Assembly (NCBI RefSeq): GCF_003337355.1
Contig: NZ_QPJW01000004.1
Location: 186,001 to 250,000 of the forward strand
Length of the DNA: 64,000 bases
Source: Fontibacillus phaseoli
GTDB taxonomy: Bacteria > Bacillota > Bacilli > Paenibacillales > Paenibacillaceae
Direction: 5' to 3'
The notes beneath the pieces are model-generated. The model saw only the letters and a list, made by a program, of their open reading frames with translations, made no database searches and was not told the DNA's origin. Every line of letters begins with the position of its first letter. The first letter of the stretch is position 1. Position numbers and translations under genes: made by a program. Shown one piece after another: positions 23,880 to 31,857 of the stretch.

Positions 23880-25025
23880 ATGATGCCTGCCGGACGTCAC
23901 AGGAAAGGAAAAAGAAGATTTTTCCGCCGGACGGGACGAAAGCGTAACTTGGCCGGTGCAAAACGGGTAACGCGCTTCTCCGGGCGGAGCACCGCCCGGA
24001 GCGGCAAATCCGGTGGTTCCGGGCTTGCCGCAAGAAACAGGGTCGAAAATCGGGACGTGGAAAAGAATAACCCAGGAGCAGTATTGGCGGAGCCGAGCAT
24101 AGAGGCGGAAGAAAGGGACAGTTTCCCGGATCCAGGCTTGCCGCCCGAGGCAGCGGTCCCCGAAAACGCCCCCGTCCCGGCTCTGGCTGAAGCCGAAAAG
24201 GCGGAAGCTTTTGATGAGGGGTACCGGAAAGGGCTGTATGAAGGCGGGGAAGCGAAGCTGGGAAGGTTAATCCCGCGCTATATGATATTACCGGAGATTA
24301 CACTGGATGAGGTTCTTTGTGTAGGGCTCGGCAATTTGTCCTCCTTTCTGGTTCCCTTGATGACTTCCGCTGCCGTCCATCAAGAGATTGCGAATGCGCT
24401 GTCGAGCCGGAAGCCTTACTCGCTCGTCCGGTTGGGCGACGGCGAATTGCTTGCTCTGGCCCATGATACGGTTCTTCCGGTGGAACAGGTCCAGCGCGAA
24501 GGTCCCTTTCTTCCTTACGCAGGCGTGAATCCGCCGGATCACGTCGGCAGGGATGCTTTGGCGGAGACGCTGCGTCATGCCAGTCTGATCGGTATACCGG
24601 AGTCACGCCATCCGTCCTTCCAAGGACTGCTGTTCCCGGTACTCCGGCATTACGATCTCGATTACCGGAAGCTGAGGCTGACATCATCAACGATTAATTA
24701 CTCGTTGAATGAGGAAGGGCGGCTTCGGCAACTTATGACGGGTCGAAGGCTGCTGCTCATCGGTAATGAAACTCCCGGCTTGGCCGGTTGGCTAGGAGCG
24801 AGAGGGTTCTTCGTAGCTGGTGCCGTGGCTCCCGTGGACGGAATTTACGGCGTGGACTTCGCGATGAAGCAAGCGGCAAAGATCGATTTTGATCTTGCTC
24901 TTGTTTCGGCGGGAATTGCGGCCGTGATTCTTTGTACGCGGATCGCGGCAGAGCTGGGCAAAGTGGCGATCGATTTCGGCCATTTGGCAAACAAGCTTAT
25001 AAGCGGAGAAATGGCGCTGGGCTGA
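23880..25025 (+). CDS. GT-D fold glycosyltransferase with basic N-terminus and GYxxG element
   Basis: A 381-residue protein in three parts. Residues 1-55 are Arg/Lys/Gly-rich (RHRKGKRRFFRRTGRKRN). A Pro/Glu-rich linker follows, with the element DEGYRKGLYEGGEAKL near residue 105. From about residue 155 comes a GT-D domain: SLVRLGDGELLALAHDTV, where the DGE triad binds donor and metal, and a C-terminal part LVSAGIAAVILCTRIAAELGKVAIDFGHLANKL. AGAGGAGAGA precedes ATG 23880. Donor and acceptor are unknown. The basic head and the GYxxG element recur in neighbours. Confidence 0.78.
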   Translation: MMPAGRHRKGKRRFFRRTGRKRNLAGAKRVTRFSGRSTARSGKSGGSGLAARNRVENRDVEKNNPGAVLAEPSIEAEERDSFPDPGLPPEAAVPENAPVPALAEAEKAEAFDEGYRKGLYEGGEAKLGRLIPRYMILPEITLDEVLCVGLGNLSSFLVPLMTSAAVHQEIANALSSRKPYSLVRLGDGELLALAHDTVLPVEQVQREGPFLPYAGVNPPDHVGRDALAETLRHASLIGIPESRHPSFQGLLFPVLRHYDLDYRKLRLTSSTINYSLNEEGRLRQLMTGRRLLLIGNETPGLAGWLGARGFFVAGAVAPVDGIYGVDFAMKQAAKIDFDLALVSAGIAAVILCTRIAAELGKVAIDFGHLANKLISGEMALG

Positions 25026-25042
25026 TACGGGGAGGTGCAGAA

Positions 25043-26338
25043 GTGCCGGAAAGGAATGCCGACTTTCACAGAGGGTATGAAGCGGGATACGCACGAGGTG
25101 TTTTGGCGGGAAAACAAAATTTCGGAACGCGGTTTGACGGAGTGAGCATCATAATCCCGACGTTTAACAAGCAGGAACTGCTGCTGGAGTGCCTGGACAG
25201 CATTGAGGCCTGCACGGACTACCCTTATGAAATTATCGTTGTCGACAACGGGTCGCAGGACGGAACGGCCGAATTGCTGCGCAAGCGGCGCGGACCGCTT
25301 CGTCTTGCTGTACATGAACGGAATTTAGGATTTGCCCGGGCGGTAAATACCGGGCTCATGATGGCAAAAGGCAGCCATATCGTTTTGTTGAACAACGATG
25401 TATTGGTGACGGAACGCTGGTTAAGCCAGTTGCTTCGATGTTTGCGGGATTGTCCGGAAGCCGCGGCTGTCGGCCCGGTCACCAATTATATCGGCGGGGA
25501 GCAGCAAATTGACGTACCGTATATCGACTTGCCGGGGATGCGTGATTTCGCCGCGGCCCATAACCGGAGCGATCCTGCCAAATGGCGGGATACCAATCGC
25601 CTCGTAGGTTTTTGCCTGCTGATTCCGCGTAGTACTTTCGAACAGATCGGGTATTTTGATGAAGGTTATGAAATCGGAAATTACGAGGACGACGATTGGA
25701 TGATAAGGCTCCGCTTTCTAGGCAAAAAGTTGAAAATCGCGGGCGATACGTTCGTTCATCATTATGGGAGCATGACCATGAAAGCGCTGGGGGCTCATGG
25801 ATTTGCCGATGTTAACGGCAGAAACGAAAACTTTTTTGCGGAAAAGTGGGGCGATCCGCACGCCTTTCTTCAACGGGTGGACTATCTGTCCCGAAACTCC
25901 GGAGACGGACTGCGAATGAGCCGGTTTTTGCCCTCAAACCGCTGGGTTAAAAGCAGTTCCGGCCGCGTATACCGGCTGAAGCAGGGAGTCAGGTACCCGT
26001 TGGCCAGGCACCTTGTGTATGAAGAATTGTGGCACCAGGCCGTACGATTATCGATTAACGATTTGCTCCAGCTTCCTCTCGGGGAGGAGATTGCGGAACC
26101 GGATTACCATTCCACCCGGCACGCTTCGCAGGATGACGGGGACAGGGTTTACCGTGATCAGGACGGCCGTCTGTATCAAATCGAAAGTGGGGAACGGAGA
26201 GAGATCTCGTCGGCGTATACTTGCCGGGCTTGGGGATACCCCCTTCCGGAACAGGATCACTTTCCGCCTGAACTGCGGGGCTTGCCGGAGGGATTTCCGA
26301 TTCTGCCGCCCGTCCGGTTGGTTTCGGAAGATTTATAA
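25043..26338 (+). CDS. GT2 glycosyltransferase with two C-terminal surface-protein-type repeats
   Basis: A 431-residue protein. Residues 6-27 carry the GYxxG element (FHRGYEAGYARGVLAGK). A GT2 domain fills about 30-290: VSIIIPTFNKQELL, EIIVVDNGSQDG, IVLLNNDVLV, and NYEDDDWMIRLRFLG. The last 130 residues hold two copies of a 45-residue unit, beginning GRVYRLKQGVRYPL (about 306) and GRLYQIESGERREI (about 374), each ending in LP-x-G. That VYxLxxGxR pattern is common in secreted surface and S-layer proteins. GTG 25043 has GGGGAGGTG upstream. Confidence 0.82.
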   Translation: MPERNADFHRGYEAGYARGVLAGKQNFGTRFDGVSIIIPTFNKQELLLECLDSIEACTDYPYEIIVVDNGSQDGTAELLRKRRGPLRLAVHERNLGFARAVNTGLMMAKGSHIVLLNNDVLVTERWLSQLLRCLRDCPEAAAVGPVTNYIGGEQQIDVPYIDLPGMRDFAAAHNRSDPAKWRDTNRLVGFCLLIPRSTFEQIGYFDEGYEIGNYEDDDWMIRLRFLGKKLKIAGDTFVHHYGSMTMKALGAHGFADVNGRNENFFAEKWGDPHAFLQRVDYLSRNSGDGLRMSRFLPSNRWVKSSSGRVYRLKQGVRYPLARHLVYEELWHQAVRLSINDLLQLPLGEEIAEPDYHSTRHASQDDGDRVYRDQDGRLYQIESGERREISSAYTCRAWGYPLPEQDHFPPELRGLPEGFPILPPVRLVSEDL

Positions 26339-26456
26339 ACAGGGATTTCCTGCGAGGAACGACATGAATCGTATCGGCATATGCTGAACAAGGATGACAC
26401 CGGTGGACGGCTGTAGCCCCTCCGGGGGCAATCCGAAATGAGTTGGAGGAATCAGG

Positions 26457-26744
26457 ATGGAGCAGAAGATTACCGAAATCATTGTCCATATGTCGCATTC
26501 CCATCAGCAGATGGCACGGGTTATCGATGCCGAGCGGCAAGTTGCCGTCCGTATGGCTCAAATCGTGCATGCGATTCCTGATGCGGAACCAGCGTTTGAG
26601 GGCACCTCGGGTTTGCTCGAGAATTCGGGCCGCGTCAATAAGAGCGTAATCTCTTATTTGAATGCCATCGCCGATCTTCAGGAAGCCATGGCCGAAAATC
26701 TGGGCTATGTCATGAAGGAGATCAGAGGCCAGGATGAAGAGTAG
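26457..26744 (+). CDS. Small helical protein A (spore-cluster coiled coil)
   Basis: A 95-residue, fully helical-looking protein. It has two amphipathic stretches, SHSHQQMARVIDAERQVAVRMAQ and SYLNAIADLQEAMAENLGYVM, and an acidic end. No enzyme motif is present. The second stretch resembles TKLQNGLCSNLKTVL in the next gene and SKYQDAMARTV in the third, so the three are diverged tandem paralogues. GGAGGAATCAGG precedes the ATG. Such short proteins are sometimes auto-annotated as sugar epimerases in databases, but no Rossmann motif supports that here. Confidence 0.7.
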   Translation: MEQKITEIIVHMSHSHQQMARVIDAERQVAVRMAQIVHAIPDAEPAFEGTSGLLENSGRVNKSVISYLNAIADLQEAMAENLGYVMKEIRGQDEE

Positions 26745-26768
26745 GACAACGATAGCGGGGATGATGGG

Positions 26769-27134
26769 ATGAGCAGAGAGCAGGCTTACTTGCAAATACT
26801 GGATGCCGCATCCAAAATCCAGTGGAACGTGGCCATGATTTTGGAGGCAAAAGCCGTTGAAGCGGAAAAGGTGCGAAACTGGATATTGAATCATGTGCAT
26901 GCAGGAAGTTTTGAAAATCACGAAAAGCAGCTTTCCGATCCGCTGGACGTTCATGAGCAACTGGTGGAGGTGGTAGAGGGTCTGACGAAGCTGCAAAACG
27001 GACTTTGCAGCAATTTAAAGACGGTGCTTCCTCCGGAAGAGGACGATTCGGGCGGTGAGGGTGACGGTGACGGGGACGGCGACTTTGGAGGTCTATTCAA
27101 CGGCAGTTTCGACCTCGGAGATTCCGAAAAATGA
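26769..27134 (+). CDS. Small helical protein B with acidic Gly/Asp tail
   Basis: A 121-residue protein. Residues 1-85 are helical (LDAASKIQWNVAMILEAKAVEAEKV, then LVEVVEGLTKLQNGLCSNLKTVL). The last 35 residues are an acidic Gly/Asp repeat region (DDSGGEGDGDGDGDFGG). It is placed 24 bases after paralogue A and overlaps paralogue C by 4 bases. GTGAGC start context is replaced by ATG 26769. No function is known; the arrangement suggests a heteromeric coiled-coil assembly. Confidence 0.65.
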   Translation: MSREQAYLQILDAASKIQWNVAMILEAKAVEAEKVRNWILNHVHAGSFENHEKQLSDPLDVHEQLVEVVEGLTKLQNGLCSNLKTVLPPEEDDSGGEGDGDGDGDFGGLFNGSFDLGDSEK

Positions 27135-27475
27135 TTACTAATCTTCAAGAAGAAGCCGCCAAAGTCAAATTGATCGAATCGATCGCAAAAAGCCAGATGG
27201 CGATGGCCCGTATTTTGGAGAGCTTGGCGGATATATCCGGTCATTCCGGGACGACGGCCAGGCACCTGGCTGAAAATATCAACATACTATCGAAATATCA
27301 AGACGCGATGGCCCGGACCGTATGCGGTATTCATGTCCATCGCGTACAATTTGGAACTCCTTCATCACCATGGATTATGGAGTCATGCTATCCGGCAACA
27401 GCTGCAGCCCGAGGAGTACAGGAGGATAATAAAAACAATGCCAATAACCAAAATCCGGCGAAGACGCCGGCTTAA
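27131..27475 (+). CDS. Small helical protein C, probably frameshifted near codon 62
   Basis: A 114-residue frame. Residues 1-60 match paralogues A and B (IAKSQMAMARILESLADISG, NINILSKYQDAMARTV). After VCGI the frame turns to HVHRVQFGTPSSPWIMES, unlike a helix. In the alternative frame the codons from 27333 read MSIAYNLELLHHHGL, which continues the helix in the expected style and has no stop before the Arg-rich gene. The ten bases ATGCGGTATT (27321-27330) could be an insertion causing the shift. Either the truncated form or a fusion to the next gene may be made. Confidence 0.55.
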   Translation: MITNLQEEAAKVKLIESIAKSQMAMARILESLADISGHSGTTARHLAENINILSKYQDAMARTVCGIHVHRVQFGTPSSPWIMESCYPATAAARGVQEDNKNNANNQNPAKTPA

Positions 27476-27824
27476 GACCAGAAGAATCGGCAAAGCCCGC
27501 CCGGGTAAACGCAAGCTTTCTTTACGGCGGACCGGCAAGCTTGGCCTAAAGCGAGCCCGCAAAAGACAGGTACGGCGCAGACATCGTCTTCGTTACCGTA
27601 TAACACCTCCGCCGGTTCAGGTTCAACCCCAGGTTCAACCTCAGGATATGCCTCAGGACCTGCCACAGGATCCGCCGCCTCCGGTGGAAGTCCCCGCGGT
27701 TGTTAACGAAGACCCGGCAGCTTATGAACAGGCCTACAATGATGCCTATCAGGAGGGCTTTAATTCCGGCTTTGCCAAAGGATTCGAGGACGGGCATAAA
27801 TTGGCCTACAGAGAACGGGCGTAA
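27438..27824 (+). CDS. Arg-rich protein with Pro/Gln linker and C-terminal GYxxG-type element
   Basis: A 128-residue protein of three parts. Residues 1-55 are protamine-like (KIRRRRRLKTRRIGKARPGKR). A Pro/Gln/Val linker (PPPVQVQPQVQPQDMP) follows. The end is AYNDAYQEGFNSGFAKGFEDGHKLAY, a tetrad repeat with an aromatic and a Gly every four residues, related to the GYxxG element of neighbouring enzymes. It has no catalytic domain. AGGAGG is 14 bases before ATG 27438, a little far. The same frame is open upstream into the end of the preceding gene. It closes the operon. Confidence 0.6.
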   Translation: MPITKIRRRRRLKTRRIGKARPGKRKLSLRRTGKLGLKRARKRQVRRRHRLRYRITPPPVQVQPQVQPQDMPQDLPQDPPPPVEVPAVVNEDPAAYEQAYNDAYQEGFNSGFAKGFEDGHKLAYRERA

Positions 27825-27852
27825 TCCACCGGATCATAAGGAGTCTTATCCT

Positions 27853-27898
27853 GGAACCTTTTCTTCCGCATCAAGCGGGACGAAAGGTTCCTTTTTTT
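27853..27898 (+). terminator. Rho-independent terminator ending the first glycosyltransferase operon
   Basis: GGAACCTTT (27853-27861) pairs with AAAGGTTCC (27883-27891), followed by seven T. Confidence 0.85.
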
Positions 27899-27951
27899 GC
27901 GTTCCCTGACACACTCCGAGGCATTCGCCAATTTATCAGGCTTCCGGGTAG

Positions 27952-27988
27952 TCGTCCATGATGCACGTGTCCGCTGAGCATATATTTA
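27952..27988 (+). promoter_or_regulatory. Candidate mother-cell sigma promoter before the CgeB-like genes
   Basis: TCGTCCAT (27952-27959), 18 bases, GCATATATTTA (27978-27988). The same TTCGTCCAT and GCATA pair, 17 apart, precedes the two beta-rich protein genes at 36514 and 37374. CATA at the -10 is shared by sigma E and sigma K sites. The exact sigma is not determined. Confidence 0.4.
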
Positions 27989-28017
27989 TAGGGACCCAGG
28001 AAATCCACAAAGATAGG

Positions 28018-29103
28018 ATGAATGACTTGAACAACGAACAGGATGTGAGATCCGGAGAAGGTTACAGAGCCGGATACAATGAAGGGTATCGCTTCGGAGG
28101 ATGCCAGGCCGTTCTCGCCCGCATTCCTGGCTGTTCCGTCTATAGACGGCATCTCCGCGTACTCTATGTTCCGCAGGGGTTTGAAGCCATCGACGGCGGC
28201 GTGGCCGACGCGCTTCGAGCTTTGACGGACGAATGCATCGTGGCTTCGCCGGATACGATGCTGCAGGAAGCAGCGAGCCACCGGCCCGATTTGGTGCTCG
28301 TCATGAACGCTCTGCACGTGTTTCCGGAAACTCATGCGGAGCAGATTGTACAAATCCGGCAAATGGGGATTCGGACAGCGGTTTGGTTCGTCGATGATCC
28401 CTATTTTACAGAGGATACCGTCCGTTTGTCCCAGTATTACGACACCGTATTCACCCATGAACTGGAATGCGTGTCCTTATACCGGGAGGCAGGTTGCCGC
28501 AGCGTTCACTATTTGCCGCTGGCTGCAGACGGCAACCTGTTCCGTCCGCTGCAGGTTTCAAGGGAGTATCAGTATGATGTCTGTTTTATCGGCAATGCGT
28601 TTTGGAACAGGGCGGAGCTATTCGACCGGCTTGCTCCGTTTTTGCAGGACAAAAAGGTGGTTATCGCCGGCGGGCATTGGGACCGTTTGAAAAGTCACGA
28701 ACAGTTGGCTCCCTTCGTCCGCAACGGCTGGATTCCCGTCGAAGAAACCGTGTCTTTTTACAACGGAGCCAAGATCGTAGTCAATATCCATCGGCCTACC
28801 GATGCCGGTTATGACAACCGGAATTCCCACAATGTGCCGGGATCGTCGATCAATCCCCGAACTTATGAAATCAGCGGTTGCGGAACGCTTCAAATTACGG
28901 ATATCCGTCAGGATCTAACTTCCTATTACCGTCCGGGATACGATATCGAGACGTTCAAGGATGCGGAGGAACTCCAAAGCAAGATCGCCTATTACCTCGC
29001 GCACGAAGAAGAGCGGCTCAGTATCGCATGGAGGTCCCTATGGACAACGAGACAACTGCATACTTTCACAGACCGCATCGGCCGCCTGCTTAGCTCCATT
29101 TGA
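28018..29103 (+). CDS. CgeB-like glycosyltransferase family protein, GYxxG N-terminus
   Basis: A 361-residue protein. The N-terminus bears SGEGYRAGYNEGYRFGG, then the body LRVLYVPQGFEAIDGG, AVWFVDDPYFTED, VHYLPLAADGNLFRP, DVCFIGNAFWNRAELF and late INPRTYEISGCGTLQITDIRQDL. This order matches CgeB of Bacillus, a GT-B type protein needed for maturation of the outermost spore layer. It is 45 bases before a paralogue. The start is uncertain: ATG 28018 has only AAGATAGG upstream, and TTG 28027 is possible. Confidence 0.82.
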   Translation: MNDLNNEQDVRSGEGYRAGYNEGYRFGGCQAVLARIPGCSVYRRHLRVLYVPQGFEAIDGGVADALRALTDECIVASPDTMLQEAASHRPDLVLVMNALHVFPETHAEQIVQIRQMGIRTAVWFVDDPYFTEDTVRLSQYYDTVFTHELECVSLYREAGCRSVHYLPLAADGNLFRPLQVSREYQYDVCFIGNAFWNRAELFDRLAPFLQDKKVVIAGGHWDRLKSHEQLAPFVRNGWIPVEETVSFYNGAKIVVNIHRPTDAGYDNRNSHNVPGSSINPRTYEISGCGTLQITDIRQDLTSYYRPGYDIETFKDAEELQSKIAYYLAHEEERLSIAWRSLWTTRQLHTFTDRIGRLLSSI

Positions 29104-29148
29104 AGCCGTGGAGCCGAATGTGCGGACCTTATCAGAAGGAGTGACGAG

Positions 29149-30285
29149 ATGATCACAAATGGGATGAATGATTCGCCTCACTTTCCTGCGGGTGGGGAAG
29201 TGCTTACTTCCGGCCAGCGTGGCAGGGAGGACGGATTGAGGGACGGATTTAATGAGGGATATTTACGCGGGCGCGCAAATGTGATCGTTCAAGCGGCAAG
29301 ACCCCAATTACCGTTTCGGCAAGTCAGAGTTTTGTATGTGGGTTCCGGGAAAGGATTCCCTTATTCGCCGATTGATGAGGCCGTTATTGCTACCCTTCGC
29401 CAGATGACCGCCGAAACCATCGTATGCGAACCGGGGGTTCCCCTGGTAGAACTTGCGACTTCGACCCGCCCGGATCTGGTGCTGGTGCTGGACGGAATGG
29501 AACAGCCGGTGGAACAAATGGATCAGCTGCGGGCCAGCGGAATCCGGACGGCGGTCTGGATGACGGACGATCCGTATTACACGGATATCACCTTTCCGAT
29601 GGCGCCGCATTATGATTATGTATTTACTCTCGAACGGAATTGCGTCGACCAGTACCGGGCGACAGGGTGCGCGAATGTGTACTATTTGCCGTTCGCGGCA
29701 TTCCCGGACCATTACCGCCCTACGCTGACCCGTTCCCCGCTTCGCGGAAACGTAGGCTTTATAGGCTCCGCCTATTGGAACCGGGTGCATTTTCTTCAGC
29801 CTATTATGGGCCAGTTAATGGATAAAGGATTAAATATGAACGGAATTTGGTGGGATCGCCTTCCCGAGTATCCGGCATACGCCGACCGGATCGAACTGGG
29901 GAAATGGATGGGACCGACCGAGACCGCGGAAGTTTACAGCGGCACGAAAATCATGATTAACCTGCACCGCTCCCCTTTCGAGGAAACAGTCAACAAAAAT
30001 ATGGCGGCGATTAATGCGGTATCTCCAAATCCCCGGACGTTTGAAATTTCTGCTTGCGCTACGCTTCAATTGATCGACGTACGTGAGGATCTGGCTTCCT
30101 TCTATACGCCGGGCGTAGAAATCGAGACGTTTGCCACCGCGGAAGAATTGCTGCAGAAAGTAGACTTCTACCTCACTCATGAAAAAGAACGGCAGGAAAT
30201 TGCGCTCCGGGCTCTGGAAAGAACATACCGGGATCACACCTACAGCAACCGGATCGACGAAATGCTCCGCATTATTTTCGGCTAA
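29149..30285 (+). CDS. CgeB-like glycosyltransferase family protein, second copy
   Basis: A 378-residue paralogue of the preceding gene. Shared landmarks include VRVLYVGSGKGF, AVWMTDDPYYTDI, VYYLPFAAFPDHYRP, VGFIGSAYWNRVHFL, and SPNPRTFEISACATLQLIDVREDL. The N-terminus has the variant element REDGLRDGFNEGYLRGR. AAGGAGTGACGAG precedes the ATG. Two adjacent diverged copies suggest different acceptors on the spore surface. A direct activity has not been fixed for the family. Confidence 0.83.
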   Translation: MITNGMNDSPHFPAGGEVLTSGQRGREDGLRDGFNEGYLRGRANVIVQAARPQLPFRQVRVLYVGSGKGFPYSPIDEAVIATLRQMTAETIVCEPGVPLVELATSTRPDLVLVLDGMEQPVEQMDQLRASGIRTAVWMTDDPYYTDITFPMAPHYDYVFTLERNCVDQYRATGCANVYYLPFAAFPDHYRPTLTRSPLRGNVGFIGSAYWNRVHFLQPIMGQLMDKGLNMNGIWWDRLPEYPAYADRIELGKWMGPTETAEVYSGTKIMINLHRSPFEETVNKNMAAINAVSPNPRTFEISACATLQLIDVREDLASFYTPGVEIETFATAEELLQKVDFYLTHEKERQEIALRALERTYRDHTYSNRIDEMLRIIFG

Positions 30286-30357
30286 GTTTGCCCAGTTTAG
30301 AAGCGGATTCCATCAGGAGATGACTGCTCCTCCAAAACGATTCTGAGGTGATCGAGG

Positions 30358-31803
30358 ATGTCCGAAGGAAAAAAGCTGATGCTTTTTTCACATGTATGCA
30401 ATACCAGGAGCATTACGGGAGCCGAAAAACTGCTGCTCTTCCTCGCGCGGAAGCTGTCGCTTCATTTCACCTGCACCATCGTTGCTCCCCAGGAAGGGAA
30501 ATTGACGAAGCTGGCCCAGGAAAGCGGAATCCAAACCATTCTTCTGGAAACTCCCATGCTCTATATTATGTGCGCTCCCAACGAAAATTTGAGCCGGGAA
30601 GCCCAGCGGCTGAAAAGTGATCCTGCTACCGCCTGTGTGGTCCAACTGCTGGAGCGGGAACGTCCCGATTATGTATTCGTCAATACAAGCGTAAACGTCA
30701 TTCCGGCAATGGCGGCAAAGTCACTTGGCATTCCCGTGATCTGGCACATTACGGAGATCATCCGGGATAATCCCCATACGGCCAGCGCGGTGGCGATCAT
30801 CGATAGATACAGCGACTGGATCGTAGGGATATCCGAAACCGCAGTGGCTCCCTTTCGTGAAAATCCCGTGGAATATAAGGTGAGTTTGCTGTATCCGTCT
30901 TGGGGAGCCGATGATTTTCGTCCAGCTCTTTGGTCCGATTTAAGGAACTCCAAGCGTAAAGAGTGGGGAATCAAAGCTGACGCAAAAGTCATAGGTTATA
31001 TTTCATCGTTTCTGATTGTCGAAAAGGGCGCAGATCACTTCATAGAATCGGTTGCGAAGCTGGGGAAACTGAATCCTGGTTTACGCTTTGTCGTGATTGG
31101 GGGAGAAGTCGACCGGGTCTACTATCAGTCCCTCAAGCGGAGGGTGATTGATTCCGGACGGAGCAGTCAATTCATATTCATCGATTATGAAGAGGATATT
31201 GAAGGCGCCTACTGCGCCATGGATATCGTCGTAATTCCGAGCTTGCTCAGCGAGGGGTTCGGCATGACGGCGATGGAAGCCATGATTTTCGGAAAACCGG
31301 TGGTCGCTTATGCTTCCGGGGGCCTCCGGGAAATCCTTCAATTCACCGGAAATGAGCAATACCTGGTGCCCACGGGGGACAAAGAAGGGCTTACCGCAAA
31401 GATATCCGAACTTCTGGTTTCACCGGAAACCTCGGATCATGTGGGCCTTGAAAATCAGCGACGCGTGGAAGCCATGTTCGGTTCCGAAGCTTATGAGACC
31501 AGGTTGCTCAGCATTTTAGGTCATATTTTCTCGCTCTCCGGCAATCCGGTTCCGATGGAGGAAATGCTGTATACGCCGCCGATTGACATCGTGCCTGTTC
31601 CCGATGATCAGCAATCGCCGCAGGGAGCGCCGATACTTGGAAGAAGGCGGAGACGCAGGAAATTAAGACGCCGTGCATCGCTTCGGAAAAGAAGCCGGGT
31701 TATCTCTGCGAGGAAGCGAACCGGCCGGAAAATCAAACGGAAATCGCGCCGTATCGCCCGGGGACGAAAACGGGTGCGACGTTCGGCTTCAAGGCGGCGA
31801 TAA
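30358..31803 (+). CDS. GT4 glycosyltransferase with protamine-like C-terminal tail
   Basis: A 481-residue protein. Residues 1-400 form a GT-B enzyme: NTRSITGAEKLLLFLAR, PVIWHITEIIRD, IGYISSFLIVEKGADHFIES and EGFGMTAMEAMIFGKPVVAYASGGLREIL with the E-x7-E motif. From about residue 425 to the end nearly every second residue is Arg or Lys (GRRRRRRKLRRRASLRKRSR and on), ending RRSASRRR. Such tails occur on coat proteins and may bind acidic polymers or be phosphorylated by CotH-type kinases. GATCGAGG lies before the ATG. Confidence 0.85.
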   Translation: MSEGKKLMLFSHVCNTRSITGAEKLLLFLARKLSLHFTCTIVAPQEGKLTKLAQESGIQTILLETPMLYIMCAPNENLSREAQRLKSDPATACVVQLLERERPDYVFVNTSVNVIPAMAAKSLGIPVIWHITEIIRDNPHTASAVAIIDRYSDWIVGISETAVAPFRENPVEYKVSLLYPSWGADDFRPALWSDLRNSKRKEWGIKADAKVIGYISSFLIVEKGADHFIESVAKLGKLNPGLRFVVIGGEVDRVYYQSLKRRVIDSGRSSQFIFIDYEEDIEGAYCAMDIVVIPSLLSEGFGMTAMEAMIFGKPVVAYASGGLREILQFTGNEQYLVPTGDKEGLTAKISELLVSPETSDHVGLENQRRVEAMFGSEAYETRLLSILGHIFSLSGNPVPMEEMLYTPPIDIVPVPDDQQSPQGAPILGRRRRRRKLRRRASLRKRSRVISARKRTGRKIKRKSRRIARGRKRVRRSASRRR

Positions 31804-31857
31804 GGCGCCGTCCGAGATTCTTGCACAATTCTTGCACATCAGGGGGTGGAAATTAAC

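Noticed and set aside
26457-26744. Sugar-nucleotide epimerase label for the small helical proteins
   Set aside because: There is no Rossmann glycine motif or Tyr-x3-Lys; the proteins are all-helical and under 125 residues.
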